Position numbers and translations under genes: made by a program. From Candidatus Woesebacteria bacterium GW2011_GWA1_39_21 (GTDB lineage: Bacteria; Patescibacteriota; Microgenomatia; UBA8517), in contig LBWP01000005.1 in assembly GCA_000993685.1 (NCBI GenBank), positions 1 through 50,660 of the forward strand: a DNA stretch of 50,660 nucleotides, read 5' to 3'. Shown here in pieces: positions 17,252-26,127 of this stretch. Under the pieces are notes generated by a model. The model saw only the letters and a program-made list of their open reading frames with translations, ran no database searches and was not told the origin of the DNA. Position 1 is the first letter of the stretch, and the number at the start of each line of letters is the position of its first letter.

Positions 17252-17257
17252 AGTTTT

Positions 17258-17734
17258 ATGGATATTATTGCAACTCAAAAATATGTCAGGGTTTCGCCAA
17301 AGAAAATGCGGGTTGTTGCAGATGCAACAAAAATATTGACTCCATTGGAAGCGGTTGAAAAATTACCTTTTTTACATAAGAGGGGTTCGGAAATCATTGT
17401 AAAAGTAGTAAAATCGGCTCTCGCAAACGCAAAGCAGAAGGGCGTTATCGACGACAGTTTGATCTTTAAAGAGATCCAAATTGGCGAAGGTCCGAGATTA
17501 AAAAGGGGGATGGCTGCTTCTCGAGGAAGGTGGCACCCCTATAAAAAACGGATGTCTCACATACGTGTAGTTTTAACATCTAAATTGGTTAAAGTTGACG
17601 ATCGTGGTAAGTCGGAGGGTAACACTAAAAAAGTGAAAGAAGATAAAACCGATACAAAAAAAGAAGGTGGCAAGCTGGGAATAAAAAGCAAATTGAAGAA
17701 AGTATTACCGAAAAAGGCAAAACGTCAAGAATAA
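17258..17734 (+). CDS. rplV: 50S ribosomal protein L22
   Basis: L22 reaches from the surface into the exit tunnel through a beta hairpin. The 158-residue product has the start IIATQKYVRVSPKKMR, a central LANAKQKG and the hairpin segment with RGRWHPYKKRMSHIRVVL. The normal fold ends near residue 110. The remaining 45 residues or so are a Lys/Asp/Glu-rich extension, part of a pattern of charged tails on ribosomal proteins in this genome. Confidence 0.95.
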   Translation: MDIIATQKYVRVSPKKMRVVADATKILTPLEAVEKLPFLHKRGSEIIVKVVKSALANAKQKGVIDDSLIFKEIQIGEGPRLKRGMAASRGRWHPYKKRMSHIRVVLTSKLVKVDDRGKSEGNTKKVKEDKTDTKKEGGKLGIKSKLKKVLPKKAKRQE

Positions 17735-17744
17735 TAAAATTATT

Positions 17745-18395
17745 ATGGGACAGAAAGTTAATCCAGTGGGTTTTCGAGTCGGGACTTTTTCCCCTTGGAA
17801 ATCACGATGGTTCCAAGACGATAAAAATTACAGGACTAATCTGTTGGAAGATATTAACCTTAGGAAAACACTTTTTCGAAAATTGAAAACAGCCGGAGTA
17901 AGTCTTATCGAGATTGAAAGACTTCCAAAAAGCATAGTTTTAACATTAACTGTTGCAAGGCCGGGTGTTGTAATTGGGCGCGGAGGAACCGGGATTGAGG
18001 AGATCAAAAGGTTTATCGTTTCTGAAATTGAAAAGGTTGGAGGTAAAAACGTCAAAGATGTCAAAATTGACCTTAAAGTAAATGAAGTCAAAAACCCGGA
18101 GTTGTCAGCACATCTAGTCGCAGACAGAATCGCGTTGGATTTGGAGCGCAGAATGCCCTATCGTAAGGTTGTTTCCAAAACGCTCGACAGAGTGATGCAA
18201 TCAGGAGCTTTGGGGATCAAAGTCGTCCTTGCCGGAAGAATCCAGGGGGCGGAAATTTCCAGAACCGAGAAGTTTCATAAAGGGTCGGTACCTCTACAGT
18301 CGTTGAGGGAAGATATCGAGTACGCACAAGTGCCGGCTTTGACGAAGAGAGGTTACGTCGGAGTTAAGGTTTATATTCATCGAAAGCCAGAGTAA
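17745..18395 (+). CDS. rpsC: 30S ribosomal protein S3
   Basis: S3 forms part of the mRNA entry channel. The 216-residue product begins MGQKVNPVGFRVG, has a type II KH domain with the VIGRGGTGIEEIK loop, and a C-terminal domain with VLAGRIQGAEISRTE and the final GVKVYIHRKPE. Length and order are normal. A 40-bp gap precedes rplP. Confidence 0.97.
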   Translation: MGQKVNPVGFRVGTFSPWKSRWFQDDKNYRTNLLEDINLRKTLFRKLKTAGVSLIEIERLPKSIVLTLTVARPGVVIGRGGTGIEEIKRFIVSEIEKVGGKNVKDVKIDLKVNEVKNPELSAHLVADRIALDLERRMPYRKVVSKTLDRVMQSGALGIKVVLAGRIQGAEISRTEKFHKGSVPLQSLREDIEYAQVPALTKRGYVGVKVYIHRKPE

Positions 18396-18435
18396 AATAC
18401 GATACGGACAATTTATCGGTAGCATTTAATAAAAT

Positions 18436-18843
18436 ATGTTAGAGCCAAAAAGGAGAAAATACAGAAAAGAGTTCAGAGGCAGGCGGCGCGGAAAGGCCCA
18501 GAGAGGGTTTGATCTCTCGTTTGGTGAGTTTGGATTAAAAGCTTTAGAAGTTGGTTGGGTTACCAGTAAACAGATAGAGGCGGGGAGAAGAACCATTACC
18601 CACGCTCTCAAAAGAGGTGGAAGGGTATGGATTCGGATCTTTCCCGACAAACCAGTGACGGCTAGGGCTGCTGGCCAAAGGATGGGAAGTGGAAAGGGTG
18701 AGATAGACCGTTATGTCTGCGTTGTGAAACCTGGAAGAGTGATGTATGAAGTCAGTGGTCCGTCGAAAGAGATAATTGTTGAAGCCCTTAAAAAGGCAGC
18801 AGATAAGATGCCGATCAAAACGACGACGGTAGCGAGAGATTAA
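18436..18843 (+). CDS. rplP: 50S ribosomal protein L16
   Basis: L16 organises the A-site tRNA elbow on the 50S subunit. The 135-residue protein has KYRKEFRGRRRGKAQRG near the N terminus, the middle segment with RIFPDKPVTARAAGQRMGSGKG, and a normal C terminus. The TAA stop is followed after one base by the rpmC ATG. Confidence 0.97.
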   Translation: MLEPKRRKYRKEFRGRRRGKAQRGFDLSFGEFGLKALEVGWVTSKQIEAGRRTITHALKRGGRVWIRIFPDKPVTARAAGQRMGSGKGEIDRYVCVVKPGRVMYEVSGPSKEIIVEALKKAADKMPIKTTTVARD

Positions 18844-18844
18844 T

Positions 18845-19084
18845 ATGAAGAAGAAAGAACTGAAAAGTTATTTTGTAAAATCTGCCGATGAGCTAAATAA
18901 AACATTGAGTATTTTGCAAATTGACTTGGCAAAAACAAAACTGACGATAGGTGTCGGACGCGAGAAGAATTTGAAAAAGGCCAAATTGTTAAGAAGAAGG
19001 CTTGCACAAATTGAAACTATTCTGAGCTTAAAAAAAATGAGTGATAGACCAGAAGCTGAAAGTGCTGGAACTAAGGACAAATAA
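18845..19084 (+). CDS. rpmC: 50S ribosomal protein L29
   Basis: L29 is a small helical hairpin protein near the tunnel exit. The 79-residue product starts MKKKELKSYFVKSADELNK and has the two-helix pattern with KLLRRRLAQIETIL. It is slightly longer than the usual 63-72 residues because of a polar tail. Identification rests on this pattern plus its invariant position between rplP and rpsQ. Both junctions use TAA-T-ATG. Confidence 0.93.
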   Translation: MKKKELKSYFVKSADELNKTLSILQIDLAKTKLTIGVGREKNLKKAKLLRRRLAQIETILSLKKMSDRPEAESAGTKDK

Positions 19085-19085
19085 T

Positions 19086-19376
19086 ATGAAAGTTTATACA
19101 GGTAAGGTGATATCAAAAAAGATGCAAAAAACCGCCACTGTTTTAGTGGAGAGTGTTTTTATGCATAAACTTTATGGGAAAAGGTTTAAGAAATCTAAAA
19201 AATATCATGTCCACGACGAATTTAACACGCAGGTTGGCGAGACGGTCAGCTTTGTGGATTCAAAACCATACAGCAAAATAAAAAAATGGAGAATAGTCAC
19301 GCCAAAAAAGACAAGCGGTTCTAAGAAAATAGTTGCACAGAAAAAATCTGCGAAGGTAAAGACCAAAAAGAAATAA
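19086..19376 (+). CDS. rpsQ: 30S ribosomal protein S17
   Basis: S17 is an OB-fold primary 16S rRNA binder. From the ATG at 19086, one base after the rpmC stop, it has 96 residues: [19 protein letters not shown], then KKYHVHDE and [16 protein letters not shown] Lys/Ser-rich tail of about 20 residues extends the usual C terminus. The frame is also open upstream but overlaps rpmC and lacks homology there. Confidence 0.95.
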   Translation: MKVYTGKVISKKMQKTATVLVESVFMHKLYGKRFKKSKKYHVHDEFNTQVGETVSFVDSKPYSKIKKWRIVTPKKTSGSKKIVAQKKSAKVKTKKK

Positions 19377-19381
19377 ATATT

Positions 19382-19747
19382 ATGATTCAATTACGAACAG
19401 TTTTGACACCGGCGGATAATTCGGGTGCAAAGAAATTAATGGTTTTTGGTGTCTCGCATAAGATTGGGAAATACGCCTCGTTAGGAGATGTTGTTAACTG
19501 TGTGGTTCACGGCGCAGACCCAAACGGCGTTGTTGCCAACAAAGAGAAGGTTAAGGTGCTAATTGTCAGAACCAGAAAAGAAGTCGGCAGAAAAGACGGG
19601 AGCTATTTACGCTTTGATGACAACGCCGGTGTTGTCATTGATAAGCAAGGTTTTCCCAGAGGTACAAGAATCCTAGGCCCAGTAGCACGAGAAGTTAAAG
19701 ATGCTGGTTTTACAAAAATTGCCTCTTTGGCGAGGGAAGTAGTTTAA
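19382..19747 (+). CDS. rplN: 50S ribosomal protein L14
   Basis: L14 sits at the subunit interface and is the docking site for RsfS. The 121-residue protein is textbook in form: [19 protein letters not shown], a central [21 protein letters not shown] and the C-terminal [13 protein letters not shown]. rpsQ ends 5 bp before it and rplX begins 19 bp after it. Confidence 0.97.
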   Translation: MIQLRTVLTPADNSGAKKLMVFGVSHKIGKYASLGDVVNCVVHGADPNGVVANKEKVKVLIVRTRKEVGRKDGSYLRFDDNAGVVIDKQGFPRGTRILGPVAREVKDAGFTKIASLAREVV

Positions 19748-19766
19748 AAAAGTAAAAAGAAGTTAT

Positions 19767-20084
19767 ATGTTGAAATTTAAGGTAGGAGACAAAATTAAAG
19801 TTATTTCAGGGAAAGATAAAGACAGAGACGGTACGATTGAAAAGATTTTACCTAACACTGCTGCGGCAGTCATTCCTGGACTTAATGAATATAAAAAGCA
19901 CATCAAGCCACAATCAAATCGTAAGGGGGGTATTTTTCCGATTCCTAGACCGATTCCTTTTTCAAAGTTGAGGTTAATTTGTCCAAACTGTTCAAAAGCC
20001 TCAAGGGTTGGTTTTAGATTTGCCGGAAAGGAAAAGGTTAGGTTTTGTAAGAAATGTAATAAAGAGATTTCAGGTAAGAAGTAA
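19767..20084 (+). CDS. rplX: 50S ribosomal protein L24
   Basis: L24 is an assembly initiator of the 50S subunit with a KOW motif (about residues 1-35, VGDKIKVISGKDKDRDG). The C-terminal part carries a zinc-ribbon-like pair, CPNC and CKKC, as in many bacterial L24 proteins. It has 105 residues. The stop is followed after one base by the rplE ATG. Confidence 0.95.
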   Translation: MLKFKVGDKIKVISGKDKDRDGTIEKILPNTAAAVIPGLNEYKKHIKPQSNRKGGIFPIPRPIPFSKLRLICPNCSKASRVGFRFAGKEKVRFCKKCNKEISGKK

Positions 20085-20085
20085 T

Positions 20086-20658
20086 ATGCGCATACCAAGA
20101 CTAAAAGAAAAATATCAGAAAGAGGTTTCCAAAAAGTTGCTTGATGAATTCAAAGTTGGCAACTTCCTGGATGTCCCTAAAGTAGAAAAAGTCGTGATTA
20201 ATGCCGGAATTGGTGATACGCAGAAGAACAAAGAAAGTTTTGAAAAAATCAAAAATGATATCGCTGCAATTGCTGGACAGGCACCAAGTATAAGAAAAGC
20301 CAGGGTATCGGTTGCCAGTTTTTCCTTGAGAAAAGGTGCGGTAGTTGGACTAAAGGTGACCCTGCGGGGCAATAAGATGTACGACTTTTTGGATAAACTC
20401 TTTTCCGTCGTTTTGCCGCGTTTGCGTGATTTTAGGGGAGTAAAGAGGAATTCATTTGATAAAGATGGAAACTATACGCTGGGTATCGTTGAACACCACG
20501 TCTTTCCGGAAATCGATATTTCCAAGTCGCTTCCAAGAGGATTGGAAGTTACGATTGTTACCAAGTCAAACAATGTTTCTCAGGCATTTCGTTTACTTGA
20601 ACTACTCGGTATGCCGTTTGAAAAACAGAGAGAGGGACAAAATAGTCAGTTAATTTAA
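20086..20658 (+). CDS. rplE: 50S ribosomal protein L5
   Basis: L5 binds 5S rRNA and forms the B1b bridge. I place the start at the ATG at 20086 ([14 protein letters not shown]), one base after rplX; a longer open frame upstream only overlaps rplX. The 190-residue product contains [37 protein letters not shown] and the segment with [17 protein letters not shown], all family-typical. Confidence 0.96.
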   Translation: MRIPRLKEKYQKEVSKKLLDEFKVGNFLDVPKVEKVVINAGIGDTQKNKESFEKIKNDIAAIAGQAPSIRKARVSVASFSLRKGAVVGLKVTLRGNKMYDFLDKLFSVVLPRLRDFRGVKRNSFDKDGNYTLGIVEHHVFPEIDISKSLPRGLEVTIVTKSNNVSQAFRLLELLGMPFEKQREGQNSQLI

Positions 20659-20668
20659 TCGAACAAGT

Positions 20669-20854
20669 ATGTCAACAAAAGCTAAAGAAGTTCGTGAGAG
20701 TAAAAAGTTGAAATATCAAACGAGATACACGAATCGTTGTGGCTTGTGTGGAAGATCAAGAGGTTATATGAGAAAATTCGGATTGTGCCGATTGTGTTTT
20801 CGTGACTATGCGCACCGAGGTGAAATTCCCGGTGTTAGAAAGGCTAGCTGGTAA
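20669..20854 (+). CDS. rpsN: 30S ribosomal protein S14, zinc-binding type Z
   Basis: S14 is a small head protein. The 61-residue product is the short zinc form with a CGLCG and a CRLCF pair (four Cys ligands) and the conserved tail [18 protein letters not shown]. Only this type is seen in the window, so 30S assembly in this organism depends on zinc at this position. It lies 10 bp after rplE and 4 bp before rpsH. Confidence 0.97.
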   Translation: MSTKAKEVRESKKLKYQTRYTNRCGLCGRSRGYMRKFGLCRLCFRDYAHRGEIPGVRKASW

Positions 20855-20858
20855 AACT

Positions 20859-21236
20859 ATGACGAACTATCCTATTGGAGATTTTTTAATAAAAGTCAAA
20901 AACGCCGCGGCTGCAGGCAAAAAAGACGTCGTCGTTCCACAATCGAAGCTGATTCTTTCTGTTGCTGCGGTTCTTAAGAAAGAAAAGTATCTATCCGATG
21001 TTGGTATTTCCGACGGGCAAGTAACTGTAAAAATTTCTTATATGAAAAAGATGCCGGTGTTGGTTGAACTGAAACTGGTTTCAAAGCCAGGTAAAAGAGT
21101 ATATATCGGTGTGGAAGAGATAAGAGAACATAAGGGCCTATCATTTTTTATCCTATCAACTCCTATGGGAATTATGGCATCAAAGGATGCTTTAAAGAAG
21201 AATATTGGTGGTGAAGTAATTGCCGAAATTCATTAA
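20859..21236 (+). CDS. rpsH: 30S ribosomal protein S8
   Basis: S8 is a central-domain 16S rRNA binder and, in E. coli, the repressor of the spc operon. From the ATG at 20859 the protein has 125 residues: NYPIGDFLIKVKNAAAAGKK, KEKYLSDVGI in the middle, and the C-terminal LSTPMGIMASKDALKKNIGGE. An open extension upstream only overlaps rpsN. Confidence 0.95.
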   Translation: MTNYPIGDFLIKVKNAAAAGKKDVVVPQSKLILSVAAVLKKEKYLSDVGISDGQVTVKISYMKKMPVLVELKLVSKPGKRVYIGVEEIREHKGLSFFILSTPMGIMASKDALKKNIGGEVIAEIH

Positions 21237-21240
21237 AAGT

Positions 21241-21789
21241 ATGAGCAGGATTGGGAAAAAAGCCATTGAGATACCACAGGGGGTTGAGGTTTCTGTGGAA
21301 AATGGCCAATTTATTGTTAAAGGTCGACTTGGCGAGATGAAAAGGGATTACCCTGCCAGAATGCTTTCCGTTAAGGTGGAGGACAATAAAGTTTTTGTTT
21401 CACCAGTTTCAAAAACGGAACAAACGGGTGTTTTTTGGGGAACGTTCAGGTCTCATTTTAACAATATGATCCAAGGTGTCTCAAAGGGTTGGCAAAAGTC
21501 GCTCGAGTTGGTCGGCGTAGGATACAGAGCGGAAGTTCAAGGAAACGATCTAGTCTTGACAGTTGGGTATTCCCATCCAGTAAAAGTTACTGCTCCCGAG
21601 GGGATTACTTTTAAAGTCGAGAAATCAATTATTACGGTTTCGGGGGCCAACAAAGAATCTGTCGGCGACGTCTCCGACAAAGTTAGATCGATTCGCCCAC
21701 CCGAACCTTATAAAGGTAAGGGTATCAAATACATAGACGAAGAGGTTAGGAGAAAAGCTGGTAAGGCGGCAAAGACGCAGACGGCGTAG
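21241..21789 (+). CDS. rplF: 50S ribosomal protein L6
   Basis: L6 has two related domains near the factor-binding centre. From the ATG at 21241 (MSRIGKKAIEIPQGVEV) it has 182 residues. GTFRSHFNNMIQGVSKGW ends domain 1, and domain 2 contains LVGVGYRAEVQGNDL and RPPEPYKGKGIKYIDEEVRRKAGK. The length is normal. A 43-bp gap separates it from rplR. Confidence 0.97.
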   Translation: MSRIGKKAIEIPQGVEVSVENGQFIVKGRLGEMKRDYPARMLSVKVEDNKVFVSPVSKTEQTGVFWGTFRSHFNNMIQGVSKGWQKSLELVGVGYRAEVQGNDLVLTVGYSHPVKVTAPEGITFKVEKSIITVSGANKESVGDVSDKVRSIRPPEPYKGKGIKYIDEEVRRKAGKAAKTQTA

Positions 21790-21832
21790 GAACAACGCTG
21801 AATTTTGTGAGTAACTAAGAAAATCGAAGAAT

Positions 21833-22195
21833 ATGAATAAAAATAAGTTGTTTTTAAGAAGATTAAAAAGAGTCAGAAGTTCATTGAAGGGAAACGCTTC
21901 CATTCCGAGACTTTCTGTTTTTAGATCAAATAAGCACATTTATGCACAGGTGATTGATGATAAAAAAGGTGTAACGGTGTTGTTTGAAAACGATTTGAAA
22001 ATTGTTAAGAAAGGTGAAAACAAAGCAAAAGTTGCCACGAAACAGGAAGTGGCTTTTCAAGTTGGTGAAAAATTAGCCCAAAAAAGCATAAAGAAGGGGT
22101 TGGCGCGTGTGGTTTTTGATCGTGGTGGTTATAAGTATCACGGCAGAGTAAAAAATGTGGCAGAAGGTGCAAGAAAGGGTGGTTTAAAATTTTAA
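21833..22195 (+). CDS. rplR: 50S ribosomal protein L18
   Basis: L18 binds 5S rRNA and helps dock it on the 50S subunit. The 120-residue protein has RLKRVRSSLKGNASIPRLSVFRS at the N terminus and ends with VVFDRGGYKYHGRVKNVAEGARKGGLKF, both canonical. It lies 10 bp before rpsE. Confidence 0.97.
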   Translation: MNKNKLFLRRLKRVRSSLKGNASIPRLSVFRSNKHIYAQVIDDKKGVTVLFENDLKIVKKGENKAKVATKQEVAFQVGEKLAQKSIKKGLARVVFDRGGYKYHGRVKNVAEGARKGGLKF

Positions 22196-22205
22196 TTTAA
22201 AACAT

Positions 22206-22688
22206 ATGGAAAATAATTTAAGAGAATTTTCTGAAACAGTAATTGAAATTAAAAGGATTTCAAAGAAAACCAAGGGGGGAAACACGATTCGTTTTTCAGC
22301 ACTAGTTGTTGTTGGTGATAAAAAAGGTAGAGTTGGTTTAGGTTTGGCAAAGGCGGGGGATGTTTCGGGAGCGATACAAAAATCAATTGCGGCGGCAAAG
22401 AGGAAGATGTTTCGTGCACCTTTAAGGGGAACGACTCTACCGTATTCTGTTAACGAAAAGTTTTCTGCAGCGAGAGTGTTGATCAAACCGGCTCCGAAAG
22501 GTTCGGGAATAATTGCGGGTGGCGCGATTAGGGTTGTACTTGAAGCTGTTGGGGTTACGGATGCAGTTGGAAAAATATTGGGAACCAAGAATAAAGCATC
22601 AAATGTTTATGCAACATTAAATGCCTTAAAGAAGTTGGCGTATTTTGACATGATCAAAAATATGAAGGAGGGAATAAATGAACTTTAG
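22206..22688 (+). CDS. rpsE: 30S ribosomal protein S5
   Basis: S5 contributes to decoding accuracy and the mRNA entry site. The 160-residue protein contains the double-stranded RNA-binding fold start RISKKTKGGNTIRFSALVVV, then GRVGLGLAKAGDVSGAIQKS, and the domain-2 motif GSGIIAGGAIRVVLEAVGV. Its last 11 bp overlap rplO. In most bacteria rpmD (L30) lies between these two genes; here it is absent. Confidence 0.97.
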   Translation: MENNLREFSETVIEIKRISKKTKGGNTIRFSALVVVGDKKGRVGLGLAKAGDVSGAIQKSIAAAKRKMFRAPLRGTTLPYSVNEKFSAARVLIKPAPKGSGIIAGGAIRVVLEAVGVTDAVGKILGTKNKASNVYATLNALKKLAYFDMIKNMKEGINEL

Positions 22689-23115
22689 ATCCGAAAAAGT
22701 TGTTTCGCCGCGAAAAAAAAGGTTGGGAAGAGGATATGGAAGCGGAAAAGGTGGACATACCTCTGGCCGTGGTCAGAAGGGTCAGAAAACGAGAAAGAAT
22801 CTAGGCATTCTTTTTGAGGGTGTAAAAGTTAAGAAATCTCTTATTAAAAGACTACCGTTTTTGCGAGGAAAAAATAAATTTAAAGCTAAAGTGAAGCCTG
22901 TGGAAATTGATCTTGCGCGGTTAAATGCCGTTTCTGCAGGAGCTAAGGTTGATCTTTCCCTTTTGATAAATTTGGGATTGGTTAGCAAAAAAGAAGCCGA
23001 CAGAGGTGTCAAGATTGTTGGTAATACCAAGTTAACAAAAAAACTTACGGTAGAATTGCCGACATCGAAAGGTGCCTCGAGTGAGATTGTCAAGGCGGGT
23101 GGAAAGGTTGTTTAA
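22678..23115 (+). CDS. rplO: 50S ribosomal protein L15
   Basis: L15 is a late-assembly 50S protein. The 145-residue protein has the characteristic Gly/Arg-rich segment RGYGSGKGGHTSGRGQKGQK (about residues 18-37), which threads into rRNA, then FEGVKVKKSLIKRLPFLRGK. Its ATG lies inside the end of rpsE, indicating translational coupling. A C8 run follows the stop at 23117-23124. Confidence 0.96.
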   Translation: MNFRSEKVVSPRKKRLGRGYGSGKGGHTSGRGQKGQKTRKNLGILFEGVKVKKSLIKRLPFLRGKNKFKAKVKPVEIDLARLNAVSAGAKVDLSLLINLGLVSKKEADRGVKIVGNTKLTKKLTVELPTSKGASSEIVKAGGKVV

Positions 23116-23134
23116 ACCCCCCCCAAATAACTTT

Positions 23135-23159
23135 TAGTTGTTTGCAACAACTACCTTTT
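23135..23159 (+). terminator. 8-bp hairpin between rplO and secY
   Basis: TAGTTGTT (23135-23142) pairs perfectly with AACAACTA (23146-23153) around a 3-nt loop, followed by CCTTTT. It is A/T-rich with a weak T run, so it is a possible attenuator or partial terminator ahead of secY rather than a strong stop. Confidence 0.45.
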
Positions 23160-23193
23160 AACCTGACACGCAGTTAAAATATATTGATAAGAT

Positions 23194-24477
23194 ATGCTTT
23201 CTGAAATTACCAGGTTTTTTATAAATCTGTTTCTATCTAAAGATTTAAGAAAGAAATTGATTATTACATTAATTGTGCTTGTTTTTTTCCGTCTCCTTGC
23301 CCACATTCCTGCAACCGGGATTGACAGGACTTCTTTACAGGCGCTTTTTTCGGGTAGTCCGCTACTATCTTTGTTGGATGTTTTTTCAGGTGGAACCTTG
23401 GCCAATTTTTCGATTCTAGCCCTTGGCCTTGGGCCATATATTAACGCCTCAATTATTATGCAACTTTTAACGTATGTGATCCCCAAGCTTGACGAACTCT
23501 CGAAGGAGGGGGAATATGGGCAAGAGAAAATTAACCAGTATACGCGCTTTATTACGGTTCCGCTTGCACTATTCCAGGCTTTTGGAATGTATTCACTTTT
23601 AAAAAGCCAACATGTTATACCACAGCTGGACATTCTGCGTTTGATTAGCCTTATTCTGACAATGACCGTTGGAGCGATGCTTGCCGTATGGTTGGGTGAA
23701 TTAATTACAGAGTATGGAGTCGGGAACGGAGTATCCTTTTTAATTTTTGCGGGGATTGTCTCAAGGCTACCGGTAATAATTGGGCAATCGGCTTCGATTG
23801 TTCAGGGCGAAGATGTTTTGAAGATTGTTATCTTTTTGATACTCGCAGTCTTAATTGTTGGTGCTATCGTTTTTATGAATGAGGCAACAAGGCAGATTCC
23901 CATCAACTATGCCAGAAGGGGGTCGCGGGTCAGTGTCGGTTCTTCATATCTTCCACTGCGCTTAAATCAGGCAGGAGTAATCCCGATAATTTTTGCGGTT
24001 TCTCTGGTTTTGCTTCCGTCACTACTTGGACAGTTTCTCTCCGGTGTGGCTAATGTGAGAGTTGCAAGATTTGCATCAGACCTTGCACAAACATTTACCC
24101 CCCAGTCAATGATTTATAACGTTGTTTATTTTCTTTTAGTTTTTGGTTTTACGTATTTTTACACTTCGGTTGTTTTTAATCCTGAAAAGATTGCCGAGAA
24201 TTTGCAAAAAAATGGCGGTTTTATTCCGGGGATTAGACCGGGAAAACAAACAGTGGAATATTTAAATAAAGTCCTAACGAGAATTACATTTTCCGGAGCA
24301 CTGTTTTTAGGAGTCGTTGCAGTCATGCCGTCATTTTTCCAGAGTTTTATCGGCGTTGCCAACTTGGCCGTTGGGGGAACTGGTGTTTTGATTGTTGTTT
24401 CTGTTGTTTTGGAATTAACGCGTGATTTGCAAGCTCAATTGGTAATGAAAAGGTACGACTCATTCTTGGGAAGGTAA
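23194..24477 (+). CDS. secY: Protein translocase subunit SecY
   Basis: SecY is the pore-forming subunit of the Sec translocon in the cytoplasmic membrane. The 427-residue protein has the ten-helix pattern, beginning with a helix around residues 22-36 ([20 protein letters not shown]). The family signatures include [54 protein letters not shown] and a C-terminal cytosolic RYDSFLG. It is the normal spc-operon partner and is followed 2 bp later by adk. Confidence 0.97.
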   Translation: MLSEITRFFINLFLSKDLRKKLIITLIVLVFFRLLAHIPATGIDRTSLQALFSGSPLLSLLDVFSGGTLANFSILALGLGPYINASIIMQLLTYVIPKLDELSKEGEYGQEKINQYTRFITVPLALFQAFGMYSLLKSQHVIPQLDILRLISLILTMTVGAMLAVWLGELITEYGVGNGVSFLIFAGIVSRLPVIIGQSASIVQGEDVLKIVIFLILAVLIVGAIVFMNEATRQIPINYARRGSRVSVGSSYLPLRLNQAGVIPIIFAVSLVLLPSLLGQFLSGVANVRVARFASDLAQTFTPQSMIYNVVYFLLVFGFTYFYTSVVFNPEKIAENLQKNGGFIPGIRPGKQTVEYLNKVLTRITFSGALFLGVVAVMPSFFQSFIGVANLAVGGTGVLIVVSVVLELTRDLQAQLVMKRYDSFLGR

Positions 24478-24479
24478 AT

Positions 24480-25139
24480 ATGAATATTGTAATATTAGGT
24501 GCTCCGGCGTCTGGAAAGGGAACACAGTCAGAGCTTCTTACTAAGAGGTACGGCTTGTATTACCTCCAAACGGGCGACCTCTCGAGAAAATTGGCAGAAA
24601 AAAATGAAAGATTGAAGGAAATTGTTAATTCCGGTAAATTAATTCCCCAAGAAGAAATGACTTTGTATGTTCTGGACTTTTTGAAAGATGAAAAGATTGA
24701 TTTAAACAATATTCTTTTTGAAGGGTTTCCAAGATTTGTTTCTCAGTACGAAGCTTTGGAAAATTTTTTAAAAATTAAAAACAGCACCATCAATTTGACG
24801 ATATCTATAGATGTTAGTAAAGAAGAGGCGATAACGAGGATGTCTGCGAGAAGGATTTGCACGGTATGTAAAAAGGTTTATAACCTCATAACAAACCCTC
24901 CACCTAAGGACGAAGAGTGTGGTTGCGGAGGAAAACTTGTGCAAAGGGAAGACGATAGCCCCAAGTCTATTGAAGTACGTTTTGATTATTATGAAAAAAA
25001 TACAAAAGTATTAATCGAATACCTGGAAAAAAGGGAAAAACTTGTGCACGTTAACGGAGAACGGCCGATTGAGGAGATCTTCAATGATATAGTTAACATT
25101 TTAGATAAAATCAATGGGAAAAATAACAATCAAAACTAA
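24480..25139 (+). CDS. adk: Adenylate kinase
   Basis: Adenylate kinase interconverts ATP+AMP and 2 ADP. The 219-residue protein has the P-loop GAPASGKGTQ, an AMP-binding start (QTGDLSRKL, where GDMLR is usual), the GFPR motif and a LID with Cys residues: CTVC, then CGCGG, of the metal-binding type. The second pair is C-x-C rather than the usual C-x2-C, so zinc binding is likely but not certain. It overlaps the start of map by 26 bp. Confidence 0.94.
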   Translation: MNIVILGAPASGKGTQSELLTKRYGLYYLQTGDLSRKLAEKNERLKEIVNSGKLIPQEEMTLYVLDFLKDEKIDLNNILFEGFPRFVSQYEALENFLKIKNSTINLTISIDVSKEEAITRMSARRICTVCKKVYNLITNPPPKDEECGCGGKLVQREDDSPKSIEVRFDYYEKNTKVLIEYLEKREKLVHVNGERPIEEIFNDIVNILDKINGKNNNQN

Positions 25140-25869
25140 ACAAGAGATCGACTCGATTATTGAAGGGGGGAAGCGTCTTGCCCAGGTAAAAAACAGTTTG
25201 TTTGAGGCTGTGAAAGTTGGTGTCAGCGCTTGGGAAATTGAACAGTTGGCAGTAGCGCTAATTAAGAAAAGCGGTGCTGAGGCATCCTTTAGCAAGGTTC
25301 CAAAGTACCATTGGGCGACGTGTATAAACATCAACGAGGGCGTTGTCCATGGAATTCCCAAGAAGGAAGTGGTATTTAAAAAGGGGGATGTTGTTAGTGT
25401 TGATGTTGGACTTTACTACAAGGGTTTCCATACAGACACATCTTTTTCAAAAGGGCTTGGTGTTGATGCAGTAGTCGAGAAATTTCTCAATGTAGGAAAA
25501 CAGACACTCAGTAACGCGATAGCGGCGGCCCTACCTGGTGCACGAATTTATGATATTTCGCAGAGGATTGAAACATCATTGAAAGAGGGTGGGTGTAATC
25601 CAGTAAAGGCCTTGGTTGGGCACGGTGTGGGTCGTCAGTTGCATGAGGATCCACTGATTCCGCAATTTGTGTATGGGAAGAGGGAGGATTCGGCGGAAGT
25701 TAAACCGGGTATGGTTCTTGCAATCGAGGTGATTTACACTTTAGGAGACGGAGAAATTGCGCACGATAAAGACGGGTGGACAATCGTAACCCGTGATGGT
25801 ACAATATCAGCGCTTTACGAGGATAGCTTAGTTATAACAGAAAAGGGCCATTTTGTTGTTACCAGATAA
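25114..25869 (+). CDS. map: Methionine aminopeptidase type I
   Basis: This enzyme removes N-terminal Met from nascent proteins and uses two metal ions. The 251-residue protein has the expected ligands: Asp in VSVDVGLYYKGFHTDTSF (two Asp), His in GHGVGRQLHEDP, Glu in VLAIEVIYTLG and Glu in LYEDSLVIT. The substrate-binding His is in VVHGIPKKE. The last motif is normally Q-x-E-H; here it reads LYED, a mild deviation. The start overlaps adk by 26 bp. Confidence 0.93.
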   Translation: MGKITIKTKQEIDSIIEGGKRLAQVKNSLFEAVKVGVSAWEIEQLAVALIKKSGAEASFSKVPKYHWATCININEGVVHGIPKKEVVFKKGDVVSVDVGLYYKGFHTDTSFSKGLGVDAVVEKFLNVGKQTLSNAIAAALPGARIYDISQRIETSLKEGGCNPVKALVGHGVGRQLHEDPLIPQFVYGKREDSAEVKPGMVLAIEVIYTLGDGEIAHDKDGWTIVTRDGTISALYEDSLVITEKGHFVVTR

Positions 25870-25871
25870 AG

Positions 25872-25894
25872 CCAGGCTGTTTGCCCGGTTTGTT
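25872..25894 (+). terminator. Weak hairpin after map
   Basis: CCAGGC (25872-25877) and GCCCGG (25883-25888) pair with one A-C mismatch around a 5-nt loop, and a T-rich stretch follows. This could reduce transcription into infA, but the mismatch makes it only a weak candidate. Confidence 0.35.
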
Positions 25895-25908
25895 TTGTTT
25901 TGCGGTCT

Positions 25909-26127
25909 ATGAAGAGAATTGATCCTGTAAGTGTTTTTAACGGAAAAGTGACGCAAGCCTTACCTAATACGATGTTTAGGGTTGAGTTAGATGACGGCAG
26001 AGTTATTTTAACGACATTGACAGGCAGAATGAGAAAAAACTATATCAGAATTTTTCCCGGTGATAAAGTTAAGATTGAAATGACAAAATATGATATAGAT
26101 CGGGGAAGAATAGTTTATAGATACTAG
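25909..26127 (+). CDS. infA: Translation initiation factor IF-1
   Basis: IF-1 occupies the A site during initiation. From the ATG at 25909 it has 72 residues with an OB fold: [41 protein letters not shown] and a final DRGRIVYRY, all canonical. A TTG three codons upstream is possible but unlikely. It stands in its normal place between map and rpmJ. Confidence 0.96.
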   Translation: MKRIDPVSVFNGKVTQALPNTMFRVELDDGRVILTTLTGRMRKNYIRIFPGDKVKIEMTKYDIDRGRIVYRY

